Shown in pieces: positions 35,498 through 45,267 of a stretch of 64,000 nucleotides of DNA. This stretch comes from Ampullimonas aquatilis (lineage in GTDB: Bacteria; Pseudomonadota; Gammaproteobacteria; Burkholderiales; Burkholderiaceae_D). Each line of letters begins with the position of its first letter. Position 1 is the stretch's first letter. The DNA lies in contig NZ_CP183834.1 of assembly GCF_049675895.1 (NCBI RefSeq), forward strand, positions 992,001-1,056,000. Direction: 5' to 3'. Under the pieces are notes generated by a model, which saw only the letters and a program-made list of their open reading frames with translations, was not told the DNA's origin and made no database searches. The position numbers and the translations under genes were made by a program.

Positions 35498-36739
35498 TTA
35501 TCGGTGTTGACTTAACAGCCACTGATAAAGATTTTTATTCCCCTCGACTTGTGTGTGGGGATCGTAGGCAATCGTCCAGGAAAGGTAATGATCAACAAAC
35601 TGCCCGTTACCGCCCAACAAGGTAAGCCGAGCATCCGGACTTGCATTGGGGCTGCAAGGACGATCGGCACCATTGATCGGATTACCATTTAGCAGCCCAA
35701 CAATACGCCTGGAATAATCAGGCGAGACGACATTATCATTCAGACCATGAAAGGCCCAGACGGGTAGTTGCTCATAGGCGATATTGCAGCCCAGTGTTTC
35801 CGGGCTGGTCAATCCTGCAATGGGTGCCAGCGCCGCAAGTTGGCGGGCCACGACCTGACCTGTGCTGGTCTTGGCCGAAGCCATGGTCCACGCCAGACCG
35901 CCGCCCATGCTCAGGCCAGTGACATAAATGCGGCTGGTATCGACTCGGTAACGGGACATCGCCCATTCCAGGATGCCAACACCTTCGGCATTGGTGGACC
36001 AATCCAGACTTTGTGGAGATACGACGATAAAGCATTGTTGCGCTCCGTTGACAGCAAAACACATGTCATGACCTTGATCAATCCACATGGGTGGACCAAA
36101 GTTTTTGACTGCATCAACATTGCCGCCACTTTGACTGGCCGCTTCACCGGAGCCGTGAAAGAAAATCAGTAAGGGATAAGTTTTGTTACTGCGGTTGTAA
36201 TCGGCCGGTAGATATTCGAGGTACTGACGACTGGTGGAGCCAAAACGATAAGTTTTGGCGGTTTGTCGTTGTGCCGGATTACTTGGTAAATCAGGGCCAC
36301 TGGCATTCACGACAGTCACTGGTATTACTGTAGAACTTGCGATGGGCTTGCTGGTAGTTGGCTGAACAGCATTGGCGTTGTTATTGGTGTTTTGAGCATT
36401 CGTATTGTTGTTGGCAACATTGCTCGTTGTCGGGAGCGTACTGATGTTACTGGCCGTCACCATATTATTCGTGGCAGCGGCTGTCGTGCTGGTAGTGGTA
36501 CTTTGAGATGCGGTAGCAGGGCTTGTTACAGTATCCGTGACAGCAGAGCGGGTTGTGGGCGTTGTGGTGCTTGCTGTACTGCTTGTTGCAATATTCTGGC
36601 TAACCGCTGCGCCGACTGCGGTGCTCGTCGCATTGACTGGGCCGGTGCTATCACCACCGCCACCGCAAGCGCTGAGCGCACAAGGTACGACAATCATGAG
36701 CCGACGCGATGTCAGCACAATCCATTTCCAGTTTGGCAT
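35498..36739 (-). CDS. Secreted esterase/PHB-depolymerase-like lipoprotein
   Basis: 413 residues. A lipobox LSAC-GGGGD near residue 25 indicates a lipoprotein. Residues about 30-150 are a Ser/Thr/Ala/Asn-rich low-complexity linker. The rest is an alpha/beta hydrolase: oxyanion region PLLIFFHGSGEAA, nucleophile elbow VTGLSMGGGLA, an acid in WAFHGLNDNVVSP and a late His in FVDHYLSWTIAYD. This layout fits feruloyl esterase or PHB depolymerase-like enzymes anchored to the envelope. The substrate is unknown. Start uncertain by about 14 residues. Confidence 0.8.
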   Translation of the reverse strand: MPNWKWIVLTSRRLMIVVPCALSACGGGGDSTGPVNATSTAVGAAVSQNIATSSTASTTTPTTRSAVTDTVTSPATASQSTTTSTTAAATNNMVTASNISTLPTTSNVANNNTNAQNTNNNANAVQPTTSKPIASSTVIPVTVVNASGPDLPSNPAQRQTAKTYRFGSTSRQYLEYLPADYNRSNKTYPLLIFFHGSGEAASQSGGNVDAVKNFGPPMWIDQGHDMCFAVNGAQQCFIVVSPQSLDWSTNAEGVGILEWAMSRYRVDTSRIYVTGLSMGGGLAWTMASAKTSTGQVVARQLAALAPIAGLTSPETLGCNIAYEQLPVWAFHGLNDNVVSPDYSRRIVGLLNGNPINGADRPCSPNASPDARLTLLGGNGQFVDHYLSWTIAYDPHTQVEGNKNLYQWLLSQHR

Positions 36740-36997
36740 TGCTTGTTCCCGGGTGTTCGTTATTTGATTTATGGTAAAGCCATGCCCGTTTACATCGGGT
36801 AAGTAATCGTCAGAATTTGTTACCGGTGAGCAGTAATTCGTTTGAGATTACCCGCCCAAAAAATGTGACGAGTCTGTGACATATTTTACCTTATTGGCAA
36901 AACATTGAAATTACCCAAAAAGGTGCATGGTTTTTTGGGCTCAGGATAGAGAATAACCTGTGTCAGTCATAGCTAATTGAGCGTGATTGAAAACGGA

Positions 36998-37417
36998 TCA
37001 ATCTGCTGGCGAGTCCCAGTTCATTGCCAAGACTTCTTTCAATTTGGCTAAATTATCGGCACCGATTTTTTGGGCAATGGCTTCCTCAATTTTTTGAATT
37101 TGATCCGCACCGGACTTGTTTACTTTTTTACCTTCTTCGGTATAGCTGACCAGTTTGGAGGTGCGATTGGTCGGGTCTTCAGACAAAGCCAGGATGCCTA
37201 ATTTAACCAGATCAGTGACGGTTTTATGAACGGCCTGACGAGAAATAGCCATACGTCGGGCCAGTTCTGAGATTGAAAAAGGTTTGCCCGCCATGGTTGC
37301 CAACAACTTGCTTTGTGCTGGAGTCAGATAGCGATAAGGGCTGTTTTGCATACCACTCATGATTTCTTTGGCAAACCACTCGGTTCGGTTCAATAGCAGT
37401 AGTTTTAGGTTGGACAT
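36998..37417 (-). CDS. MarR-family transcriptional regulator
   Basis: 139 residues from ATG 37417 (MSNLKLLLLNRTEWFAKEIM); the upstream TTG at 37432 lies inside a palindromic operator, so the shorter start is preferred. The winged helix is visible as LTPAQSKLLATMAGKPFSISELARRMAISRQAVHKTVTDLVKLGILALSEDPTNRTSKLVSYTEEG. It is divergent from etfBA. Two TGTCAA-N6-TTGACA palindromes fill the shared gap, so it probably represses itself and the ETF genes in response to an unknown ligand. Confidence 0.85.
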   Translation of the reverse strand: MSNLKLLLLNRTEWFAKEIMSGMQNSPYRYLTPAQSKLLATMAGKPFSISELARRMAISRQAVHKTVTDLVKLGILALSEDPTNRTSKLVSYTEEGKKVNKSGADQIQKIEEAIAQKIGADNLAKLKEVLAMNWDSPAD

Positions 37418-37426
37418 GGATTTTTT

Positions 37427-37444
37427 TGTCAATTAAGGTTGACA
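37427..37444. promoter_or_regulatory. Palindromic operator 1 (MarR-etf gap)
   Basis: TGTCAATTAAGGTTGACA: half-sites TGTCAA and TTGACA are perfect inverted repeats six bases apart. It lies ten bases before the marR ATG, where a bound repressor would block expression. Confidence 0.75.
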
Positions 37445-37470
37445 ACTAGAATGCCAAGTTTTAAGCTTCG

Positions 37471-37488
37471 TGTCAATCATGGTTGACA
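37471..37488. promoter_or_regulatory. Palindromic operator 2 (MarR-etf gap)
   Basis: TGTCAATCATGGTTGACA has the same half-sites and spacing as operator 1, with centres 44 bp apart (about four helical turns, same face). It lies 78 bases before the etfB start. Confidence 0.75.
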
Positions 37489-37565
37489 TTAATGATGGTT
37501 GTATTAGTGTTTATGTTGATAGTTACGTAAAATTGCAAGGTTGCAGAATCTCATCAGGAGACATT

Positions 37566-38315
37566 ATGAAGGTCTTGGTAGCAGTAAAGCGTGTGGTTGA
37601 TTACAACGTCAAGGTGCGGGTTAAAAGTGATGGTTCCGGCATGGATATCGCCAACGTCAAAATGAGTATGAATCCCTTTGATGAAATTGCCGTCGAAGAA
37701 GCCGTGCGACTCAAAGAAGCCAATGTAGTCACAGAAATCGTCGCAGTTTCCTGCGGTGTGCCGCAGTGTCAGGAAACACTAAGAACTGCGATGGCGATTG
37801 GCGCAGACCGGGCCACACTGGTGGAAACCGATGTTGAGTTACAGCCTTTGGCGGTGGCAAAACTGCTTAAAGCGGTGGTGGATAAAGAACAACCACAATT
37901 GGTTATCCTGGGTAAGCAGGCCATTGATGATGATTGCAATCAGACTGGCCAGATGCTGGCGGCCCTGCTGGATTGGCCACAGGCCACCTTTGCATCCAAG
38001 GTGGTGATTGCGGATGGTAAAGCCCAGGTAACCCGTGAAATCGATGGCGGTCTGGAGACCATATCGCTGAATTTGCCAGCCATTGTCACGACCGATTTGC
38101 GTCTTAACGAGCCACGCTACGTGACTTTGCCCAATATCATGAAGGCCAAGAAAAAACCACTGGAAACCATCAAGCCAGCCGATCTTGGTGTGGATGTCAG
38201 CCCGCGTCTTAAAACACTTAAAGTGGCTGAGCCTGCTAAACGTTCTGCCGGAATCATCGTGCCCGATGTAGCGACACTGGTTGCCAAACTGAAAAACGAA
38301 GCCAAGGTTATCTAG
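37566..38315 (+). CDS. etfB: Electron transfer flavoprotein, beta subunit
   Basis: 249 residues from ATG 37566 (AGGAG seven bases upstream), not the longer frame from 37470. MKVLVAVKRVVDYNVKVRVK, NPFDEIAVEEAVRLKE, GADRATLVETD and LGKQAIDDDCNQTGQMLAALLDWPQATFAS are the standard EtfB landmarks, the last being the AMP-binding region. With EtfA it carries electrons from acyl-CoA and other dehydrogenases to the quinone pool. Confidence 0.97.
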   Translation: MKVLVAVKRVVDYNVKVRVKSDGSGMDIANVKMSMNPFDEIAVEEAVRLKEANVVTEIVAVSCGVPQCQETLRTAMAIGADRATLVETDVELQPLAVAKLLKAVVDKEQPQLVILGKQAIDDDCNQTGQMLAALLDWPQATFASKVVIADGKAQVTREIDGGLETISLNLPAIVTTDLRLNEPRYVTLPNIMKAKKKPLETIKPADLGVDVSPRLKTLKVAEPAKRSAGIIVPDVATLVAKLKNEAKVI

Positions 38316-38344
38316 GCCAATTCAAGCATATTGAAGGAATTAAC

Positions 38345-39274
38345 ATGACTGCTCTTGTCATTGCAGAACACGATCATCAACACATCAAGCCGAGCACGCT
38401 CAATACTGTTACCGCTGCCCTACAAGCCGGTCAGGAAGTTCATGTCTTGGTAATGGGTACTAACAGCGTTACCGCAGCAAATCAGGCGGCGCAAATTGCT
38501 GGCGTGAGTAAAGTATTGCATGCCGATGCTCCCCAATTTGCCAATGGATTGGCTGAAAATTTAACTTTGCAGGTGTTGGCCGTTGCAGGCGATTATTCGC
38601 ATATTTTTGCGCCAGCCACTGCATACGGAAAAAACATTTTGCCCCGAGTGGCGGCCAAACTGGATGTTGCCCAGATTTCTGAAATATCCAAAGTGGTTGC
38701 TACTGATACTTTTGAGCGACCAATCTATGCGGGCAACGCGGTGGCGACAGTACAATCAACGGATGCCATTAAAGTGGTAACCGTTCGGACTACCGCTTTT
38801 GATGCAGCAGGCAACCAGCCCGCGGTAAGTATAGAAGCCTTGTCGGCTGTGGGTGATAGTGGCAAAAGTGCGTTTATTGGGCAAGAAGTAACCCAATCAG
38901 CTCGACCTGAGTTGACCGCGGCCAAAGTGATTGTTTCGGGTGGACGGGGTATGGGGTCGGCAGAAAACTTCAAGATTCTTGAACCATTGGCCGATAAACT
39001 GGGTGCAGCAATGGGCGCATCACGGGCTGCGGTGGATGCCGGTTTTGTCCCCAATGATTGGCAGGTTGGTCAGACGGGTAAAATTGTCGCACCGCAGTTG
39101 TACATCGCGGTGGGTATTTCTGGCGCAATTCAACACTTGGCCGGGATGAAGGATTCCAAGGTTATTGTGGCTATCAACAAAGACGCTGAAGCCCCGATCT
39201 TTTCTGTGGCCGATTATGGTCTGGTTGCCGATTTGTTTCAGGCAGTGCCAGAACTAGTTCAGGCATTGGACTGA
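38345..39274 (+). CDS. etfA: Electron transfer flavoprotein, alpha subunit
   Basis: 309 residues. The C-terminal FAD domain shows VSGGRGMGSAENFKILEPLADKLGAAMGASRAAVDAGFVPNDWQVGQTGKIVAPQLYIAVGISGAIQHLAGMKDSKVIVAINKD, nearly a textbook EtfA sequence. It follows etfB after 29 bp. Its last 16 bp overlap the convergent TM2-domain gene. Confidence 0.98.
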   Translation: MTALVIAEHDHQHIKPSTLNTVTAALQAGQEVHVLVMGTNSVTAANQAAQIAGVSKVLHADAPQFANGLAENLTLQVLAVAGDYSHIFAPATAYGKNILPRVAAKLDVAQISEISKVVATDTFERPIYAGNAVATVQSTDAIKVVTVRTTAFDAAGNQPAVSIEALSAVGDSGKSAFIGQEVTQSARPELTAAKVIVSGGRGMGSAENFKILEPLADKLGAAMGASRAAVDAGFVPNDWQVGQTGKIVAPQLYIAVGISGAIQHLAGMKDSKVIVAINKDAEAPIFSVADYGLVADLFQAVPELVQALD

Positions 39275-39756
39275 TTAAGCTGTTCCATGACCAGAAAATG
39301 GCGCTTTTGAGCGCCATTTTTTATATTGAAGGCTTCGGGAATGACCTGGCTTTCATAATAGGTTTGGATGGTGATTGCCAGTCCAGCCAGTAATAAACCC
39401 ATACCAATCATTAGCGTGCTCACCAAGATCAGCACGACTGGCCAGCCAGATTGACTTTTCTTCTGACTATGTTGATTGAACTGCGCATCCCATTTCTCAT
39501 CCGGGGTCAATCCATAGATTAATGCAGTAATGCATCCTATCAAGGGAGCACAAGCACCCGGTATCACCAAAATCCAGCCCAGCAGGGATTGTCGATGGCT
39601 TTCAACCAATAAAAATGCGCCAAAGCACCCCATGAATGCCAACAGCAATAAGAGCCAGGCAAGCCAATCTTTTGATTTATAGAGGTAAAAACGATGCAGG
39701 CCGAAACTGCCTGTCAATGCAGATAAAAGTGTTGCTAACGTTTTGGAGTAAAACAT
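39259..39756 (-). CDS. TM2 domain-containing membrane protein
   Basis: 165 residues with about four hydrophobic segments. The N-terminal part LSALTGSFGLHRFYLYKSKDW carries the GLHRFYL motif of TM2 proteins, followed by helices at about 30-50, 58-80 and 103-130. Function unknown; inner membrane. Its last third, after YYESQVIPEAF, is poorly conserved-looking and overlaps the etfA terminator. Confidence 0.8.
   Translation of the reverse strand: MFYSKTLATLLSALTGSFGLHRFYLYKSKDWLAWLLLLLAFMGCFGAFLLVESHRQSLLGWILVIPGACAPLIGCITALIYGLTPDEKWDAQFNQHSQKKSQSGWPVVLILVSTLMIGMGLLLAGLAITIQTYYESQVIPEAFNIKNGAQKRHFLVMEQLNQSNA
39295..39322 (+). terminator. Terminator of etfBA located inside the convergent TM2 gene
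   Basis: AAAATGGCGC and GCGCCATTTT form a 10-bp perfect stem with loop TTTTGA and a T-rich tail. It begins 20 bases after the etfA stop and lies wholly within the last codons of the opposing gene, which encode KNGAQKRHF. Confidence 0.85.
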
Positions 39757-40019
39757 GAACTATTAGTAAAAATTTTTTCTTAGGTTTGTTTAAAATTGGC
39801 ACCGACTGATCCGTTAATCTGAAACAACTCGTTTTTGTTGCTTAATCAATCAGTCATGGTGGTTTGATATTGCAATATGTTGATATATGTAAACTAGTAT
39901 TAACTCCTTGAAAAACGTGATATAGCAAACATCTTCTTCATGAGGTCAAGAATACAATTATCTTGTTATAACAGGGCTGAAGCCACAATTCGGTTATACC
40001 TTAGTCCAAGCATAAAATA

Positions 40020-42248
40020 ATGACGCTACAAATTTCTAAAGAGACTGTGTTTATCCAGATCCAGAATGATCTGCAGGTAGCATTGCGTTCTTTTTTTGAG
40101 GGTGTGGCACTACGTTTGGTCAAGCATATCAATGCCAATCGGGATAAATGGGTTGATGATGTCCGTTCGCGTTCATTGCTTGAGGGCGTGGTCAAGGTTG
40201 CGCAGACTGGTGAGTTAATGTGGCCACAACAATGGCTGGATGCGCTTAACGAAGCAGTGGATGGTTTTGTGTCTGCGAAACAGGATGCGAAAAAAAACGA
40301 TTCATTCCTGAATACCTTGCAATTGGTATCGGTTGAAGAAATGGAACTGCAGCTGGCGATTTCCAAAGCTGCTAAAGCCCCAACAGAAAAAGCCAATAAG
40401 TCACTCAACGAATTAATTGGAAGATTAGCTGTTTTATGGGGGGATCATGACGATCCCAATAACCCTTTGCCATATCGTCCCGATCGTCTGATTACTATTT
40501 TGATGAAGCCATTTTCTGAGCTTGATCCCGATATGGCAGCACAGGCATTGAAATTACTCAATCTTGAAGTGTTAGGTGATTTTTCAGATCTGTACGGCCA
40601 GCTTAATCAGGCGCTTGATGCTGCTGGTGTCACTCTAGCGCCTTCTTCAGTCCTGCCACGACCACAACGCGCCGAAAAAGCTGCCGGTAATTCGGTGTTT
40701 GGTGAGCAGGCTACTGAGTAGGGTAGGGCGCATTCAAATTTTATCAATCAAGCCAATGGACAGGCCCAAACAAATTTCACTAATACCGCTGAGGCGACAT
40801 TATTTGATAAGCTCGAACGCTTTCTAAACAGTCAGCCAGCCTCGGTCAATCAGGCATACCCAATGCAATCGGCAATGATGCAGCCCATGCCGATCAGCCC
40901 CGAATTTTTACAATGGATGGCGCAGTTGCAAAGTGCGCAATCTGCACAGGTCAGACAACCCCTCGTTAGTGCTAATGCCATTCCGGTAGATCCGGTTTAT
41001 TGGCAGTTACTGACTGAGTTGCAAAAGTCGCCACCCTTGCATTTGCCTGGCGCGATACAAACACCACAAGGGATTGCGCCATCAGCGGATACGCTGACGG
41101 CTTTATTGGCGCACTTGCCAGTTTTGCCACCAGCCGAGCGGCGAGTAACTGAGCTGGTACAGAATATTTTTGGCTCGGTCACGAATAACCCGGATTTACC
41201 TGAAAACGTGAAAGAGCTGGTTGAACACTTGCGTTTGCCAGTACTGCGTTCGGCGTTGCTGGATAAAAGTTTTTTTGTTCAGGAAGATAATTCAACCCGC
41301 CAGTTTTTGAGTGCTATCGTCAAGCTGGCTGAAAATCTACCAAGCAAAATTGCTCAGGACGATCCCTTATTGGTCAAGGCAAGTGATCTGGTTAGCCGGG
41401 TCAATCAGAATTTTGAGCAGGATCCGAATATCTTTCATCAACTGCTCTCCGATTTGAACCAGTATCAAGAGCAGGAAGCTGATCAACGAGTGTCACAGCT
41501 GGATCAGATTGTTCAGTCAGAACTGCACGAAGAACAGACAGAGTTTTCACTGGATAATGCACGCTCTTACCTGGATGGGCAATTGCAATCCATTCCTGTG
41601 CCCGATTTTTTGCGGACTTTCCTCTATGATGTCTGGGCTGGTTTTCTGGCTAAGGTCGAGCATGATGATGGCGCACAAAGCGAGCGTTTACAGGGTTTGC
41701 ACAAACAAACCGAAGATCTCGTCTGGAGCATTACGCCCAAACAGGATGCCGAAGGACGTAAGGCTCTGTTAGAGCGCTCGCCACAAATTGTGAAGCAGCT
41801 TTCAGCAACAATGAAATCGTTTTCTGTCAGCAACGAAATTCGGGTCAGCTTTATCCGAGGTTTCAACGATTTCCTGATGGCCTTGCTCAAATCACGGATT
41901 GCTTTACAGCAAATTGAAACAGGGCGTAGTGCACCGGTCTTGAGAGTCAGACGAAACAAAATGATTGAGGATGAATTTACCGAACAGATCAAGTCATTGT
42001 CAGTGGGTATCTGGTTTATTTTTACCGACAAGGAGGGGGTGGAGAACGAGTTATTGTTGTCCTGGATTTCGCCGATGGGCACCAAATATCTCTTTTCCAA
42101 CCGTCAGGGACACAATAGCTTTTCCATGTCTCCACAAGAACTAGCCAGTGAATTGCGCATGAGTCGAGCCCGTCAGAGCAATACGGCGAAGTTTTCTGAA
42201 AATATTATTGAGCAGGCCGTTGAGGCGGTTATCAGTTCGGTGAATTAA
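40020..42248 (+). pseudogene. DUF1631 family protein interrupted by one in-frame amber codon
   Basis: Codons run in a single frame from ATG 40020 to TAA 42248, about 742 codons, except for one TAG at 40719-40721. Without it the protein reads on as GRAHSNFINQANGQAQTNFTNTAEA and keeps coding character up to the internal ATG at 40863. The N-terminal half has ALRSFFEGVALRLVKH and ELDPDMAAQALKLLNLEVL; the C-terminal part has DFLRTFLYDVWAGFLAKV, DLVWSITPK and a PilZ-like ending (LSVGIWFIFTDKEGVENELLLSWISP...YLFSNRQG). This is the DUF1631 layout. A CAG-to-TAG change would explain it. It may be a recent nonsense mutation, a sequencing error or a suppressed stop; two separate proteins are possible but less likely. 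Confidence 0.8.
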
Positions 42249-42249
42249 T

Positions 42250-42320
42250 ATACTGGATACGTGTATATTTATAGCGGCAATTAAATAGCACTCAAGAGGC
42301 AGTTTATTGCACATACACCC
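42250..42320 (+). repeat. 71-bp dispersed intergenic element, copy D
   Basis: TATACT at 42250, GCACTC at 42289 and CATACACC at 42313 keep the 0/39/63 spacing. The inner arm is CTC/GAG instead of CTT/AAG. It begins two bases after the DUF1631 stop and lies between convergent genes. Confidence 0.7.
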
Positions 42321-42334
42321 ATTGAGAATGGAGT

Positions 42335-44068
42335 TTATTGTAATTGTTTGGGATGAATCGCCTGAGTGATGGTTTCTTTTGAAAATAGGCCACCCATGCC
42401 AAATCCCTGAATGCTATCGCAGCGAGCCGCCTTTAAAAACTCAAATTGTTCCAACGTTTCCACACCTTCAGCCAGGACCGTTCGGTTCAAGTTTTTACCA
42501 AGCATGATGATGGCGCGAGCAATTTGAGCGTCATCCTCGGTTTTGGTGCTGTTAACTACAAATGAACGATCAATCTTGATTTTTTTGGCCGGCATGCGTG
42601 ACAGGACCGACAAGCTTGAAAATCCGGTACCAAAATCATCAATGGCCAGACTCAGGCCTGCACTGGCAAATTGATTACATAAAACAAGGGCGCGTTCGAT
42701 GTCTTCAATCATACAGCTTTCGGTAATCTCAATTTCAATCAAGCTCATGGGAATACCGGCCCGTTTGATTCGTTGCACAATATTTTCAACAATATCATCG
42801 GCCTCAAGCTGTATGGCCGATAGGTTAATGGCAAATTTGATTGGACGGTGGCCAGCGGCCAACCAGTCTTTGATCGTTAGACAAACTGCATCCACAATCC
42901 AATAGCCAATTGGCACAATCAGACGAGTGTCTTCCGCAACCGGGATAAATTCGACAGGTGACATACCGCCTTTTTCACCTGCTTTGCCCATGCGCAAGAG
43001 CGCTTCAAAACCGCACAATTGTTTGGATAAGACGTCGTACTGAGGTTGATAGAGCAGGTAAAAACCATTGCTGATGAGTGCCTCGCGAAGTTGCGACTCA
43101 ATTAATAAACGACGTCCTGCCGCTGCATTCATGGATTCTTCAAAACGCAAATAGCCATTCTTGCCATTGCGTTTGGCGTGGTACATGGCGGTATCGGCCG
43201 CCTTGATCAGCAGTTCTGGCTGTTGCCCATGCTCGGGATAAGTGGCAATGCCAATACTGACGGTAACTGTCAACTTGGTTCGATCGATGATCAGTGGTTC
43301 TGCAAGGGAATTGATGATGTCATGCGCCAGAATGTCTTGCTGAATCAAGCTCAGGCCAGGATGAGTCAGCACCACGAATTCATCGCCGCCATAGCGAAAC
43401 ACTTCTCCCAGGGTACCCGTAGCCACACAAAGCCGTTCTGCCAGGGAAATCAGGATTTTGTCACCGAATTGATGACCCAATGAATTGTTGACGCGATGAA
43501 AACTGTCCAGATCAACAAACATCGCCGCAAATGGTAGCGCAGGCTGATTTTTCAGTTCATCAATGGCAATATGGGTTTGCATGCGCACGCAAAGAGATTC
43601 CATCAAGGCTTGACGATTCGGTAAATCAGTCAAGCCATCTTTGCGAACCATTTCCTGCAGACGTTCTTCGTCTTCAATGCGCTCGGTAACAAATCGTACC
43701 ATGCCTGCATAACCGCTAAATTCACCGGTTGGACTAAACTGCGGCGCGCCAGATACTTCCAGCCAGGCTGATTGGCCGTCTGGATAGGTATAAAAAAGGA
43801 CGACTTCATTGAGGGGTTTACGCTCCATCAATCGTTTTTTGAAAGGTTGCCAGTTTTGGTTGCGGGTTTCGAGCGCTGCTACATTCCACCAGCAAAGTCC
43901 GGGCCGAAAGTCGGGTGGTACGTGCGAACCAGAGCAATGCGTTAAACGATAATTCGCATCCATGAGCCAGACAAAATCGCTGGTGGCGCGCAAAATACGA
44001 TCCAAATCCTGCGCACCTAAAGGTTGAGCAGAGGAGGGTATAGATGGACGTATTGGTTGGTTGGACAT
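42335..44068 (-). CDS. PAS-GGDEF-EAL cyclic-di-GMP signalling protein
   Basis: 577 residues. PAS domain (about 20-130, ILRATSDFVWLMDANYRLTHCSG), GGDEF domain with intact active site FRYGGDEFVVL (about residue 230), and EAL domain with CGFEALLRMG, EITESCMIEDIE, DDFGTGFSSL and LAEGVETLEQ, so the catalytic residues of both look complete. No RxxD inhibitory site is seen ahead of GGDEF. No membrane helix is seen, so it is cytosolic. It could make and break c-di-GMP, with the PAS choosing. It converges with the DUF1631 gene. Confidence 0.95.
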   Translation of the reverse strand: MSNQPIRPSIPSSAQPLGAQDLDRILRATSDFVWLMDANYRLTHCSGSHVPPDFRPGLCWWNVAALETRNQNWQPFKKRLMERKPLNEVVLFYTYPDGQSAWLEVSGAPQFSPTGEFSGYAGMVRFVTERIEDEERLQEMVRKDGLTDLPNRQALMESLCVRMQTHIAIDELKNQPALPFAAMFVDLDSFHRVNNSLGHQFGDKILISLAERLCVATGTLGEVFRYGGDEFVVLTHPGLSLIQQDILAHDIINSLAEPLIIDRTKLTVTVSIGIATYPEHGQQPELLIKAADTAMYHAKRNGKNGYLRFEESMNAAAGRRLLIESQLREALISNGFYLLYQPQYDVLSKQLCGFEALLRMGKAGEKGGMSPVEFIPVAEDTRLIVPIGYWIVDAVCLTIKDWLAAGHRPIKFAINLSAIQLEADDIVENIVQRIKRAGIPMSLIEIEITESCMIEDIERALVLCNQFASAGLSLAIDDFGTGFSSLSVLSRMPAKKIKIDRSFVVNSTKTEDDAQIARAIIMLGKNLNRTVLAEGVETLEQFEFLKAARCDSIQGFGMGGLFSKETITQAIHPKQLQ

Positions 44069-44272
44069 ATTTGCTGGTTCAATCGGGCACTCAAATTAGA
44101 CCATAAAGCCCTAATTCTGATTGTGTAAATAATGGCAGGATCGTGGCCTATTTTATTGTTCTTTGGTTTCTGGGCGAGCTACTGAGATACCTCAATATGG
44201 TTTTTTGAGGCAGGATTCAGTCAATCAATCTCCTTTATACTCAATCAATATAAGTTTGGTTAGGAGCAATAG

Positions 44273-45247
44273 ATGTCCAAGGCGATCCGTTTATTTGTGC
44301 ATGGTGGACCAGAGGTCATGCAATATGTCGATGTTGAGGTGCGCGCTCCGGCTCCGGGCGAGGCGCTGGTTCGACATCATGCGTGTGGTTTGAATTACAT
44401 CGACGTGTATTTTCGAACCGGCCTTTACCCACTGGATTTACCTGCGGGTCTTGGTATGGAGGCTGCCGGGGTGGTTGAGGCGGTTGGCGAGGGCGTTGAT
44501 CATGTCAAACCCGGTGATCGGATCGTTTATGCTACCAAGCCTCCCGGTGCTTATGCAGAACAGCGTGTCATGCCGGCTGAATCGTTGATCCGCTTGCCGG
44601 ATGACATTTCCTTTGAGCAGGGTGCAGCGATGATGTTGCAAGGGCTTACTGTGCAGTATTTGTTTCGTCGCACCTTTCGTTTGCAGGGTGGTGAAACGAT
44701 TCTGTTTCATGCTGCGGCTGGTGGTGTGGGCCTGATTGCTTGTCAATGGGCACGTGCTTTGGGTGTCACCATGATTGGCACTGTCGGTTCAGAAGAAAAA
44801 GGCGAGCTGGCCAAACAGATGGGCTGTACCCATGTCATCAATTACAACACCGAGAGTTTTGTCGAGCGCGTCAGAGAAATTACCGGTGGACAAGGTGTCA
44901 GTGTTGTTTATGATTCGATCGGTAAGGACACTTTCTGGGGCTCGCTGGATTGTCTGGCACCACTGGGTATGTTGGTCAGTTTTGGGAATGCTTCGGGGCC
45001 TGCGCCGGCTTTCACCATGGGTGATCTGGCGCAACGTGGATCACTTTTTGTAACCCGTCCTTCGCTGTTTAATTACACGACCAAACGCAGTGATCTGGAA
45101 AACATGGCGGGCGAATTGTTTGGCATGGTGGAGTCGGGCAAGGTTGCCATAGAAATCAAACAGCGATTCGCACTCAAGGATGTGGCACAAGCCCATATCG
45201 CCCTGGAAAATCGTAAAACCATTGGATCGACCATACTGATTCCTTAA
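44273..45247 (+). CDS. qor: NADPH:quinone oxidoreductase (QOR family)
   Basis: 324 residues, AGGAG seven bases before the ATG. MSKAIRLFVHGGPEVMQYVDVEVRAPAPGEALVRHHACGLNYIDVYFRTGLYPLDLPAGLGMEAAGVVEAVGEGV is typical of E. coli QorA, with the NADPH loop HAAAGGVGLIACQWARALG. No zinc ligands. It reduces quinones with NADPH. It lies just upstream of the cobalamin riboswitch. Confidence 0.93.
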   Translation: MSKAIRLFVHGGPEVMQYVDVEVRAPAPGEALVRHHACGLNYIDVYFRTGLYPLDLPAGLGMEAAGVVEAVGEGVDHVKPGDRIVYATKPPGAYAEQRVMPAESLIRLPDDISFEQGAAMMLQGLTVQYLFRRTFRLQGGETILFHAAAGGVGLIACQWARALGVTMIGTVGSEEKGELAKQMGCTHVINYNTESFVERVREITGGQGVSVVYDSIGKDTFWGSLDCLAPLGMLVSFGNASGPAPAFTMGDLAQRGSLFVTRPSLFNYTTKRSDLENMAGELFGMVESGKVAIEIKQRFALKDVAQAHIALENRKTIGSTILIP

Positions 45248-45267
45248 ACCTGTACAATTCAGCCCGT

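Noticed and set aside
39870..39915. Another copy of the 71-bp element upstream of the DUF1631 gene
   Set aside because: AT-rich and partly similar at its end, but no GCACTT-like box at the fixed distance.
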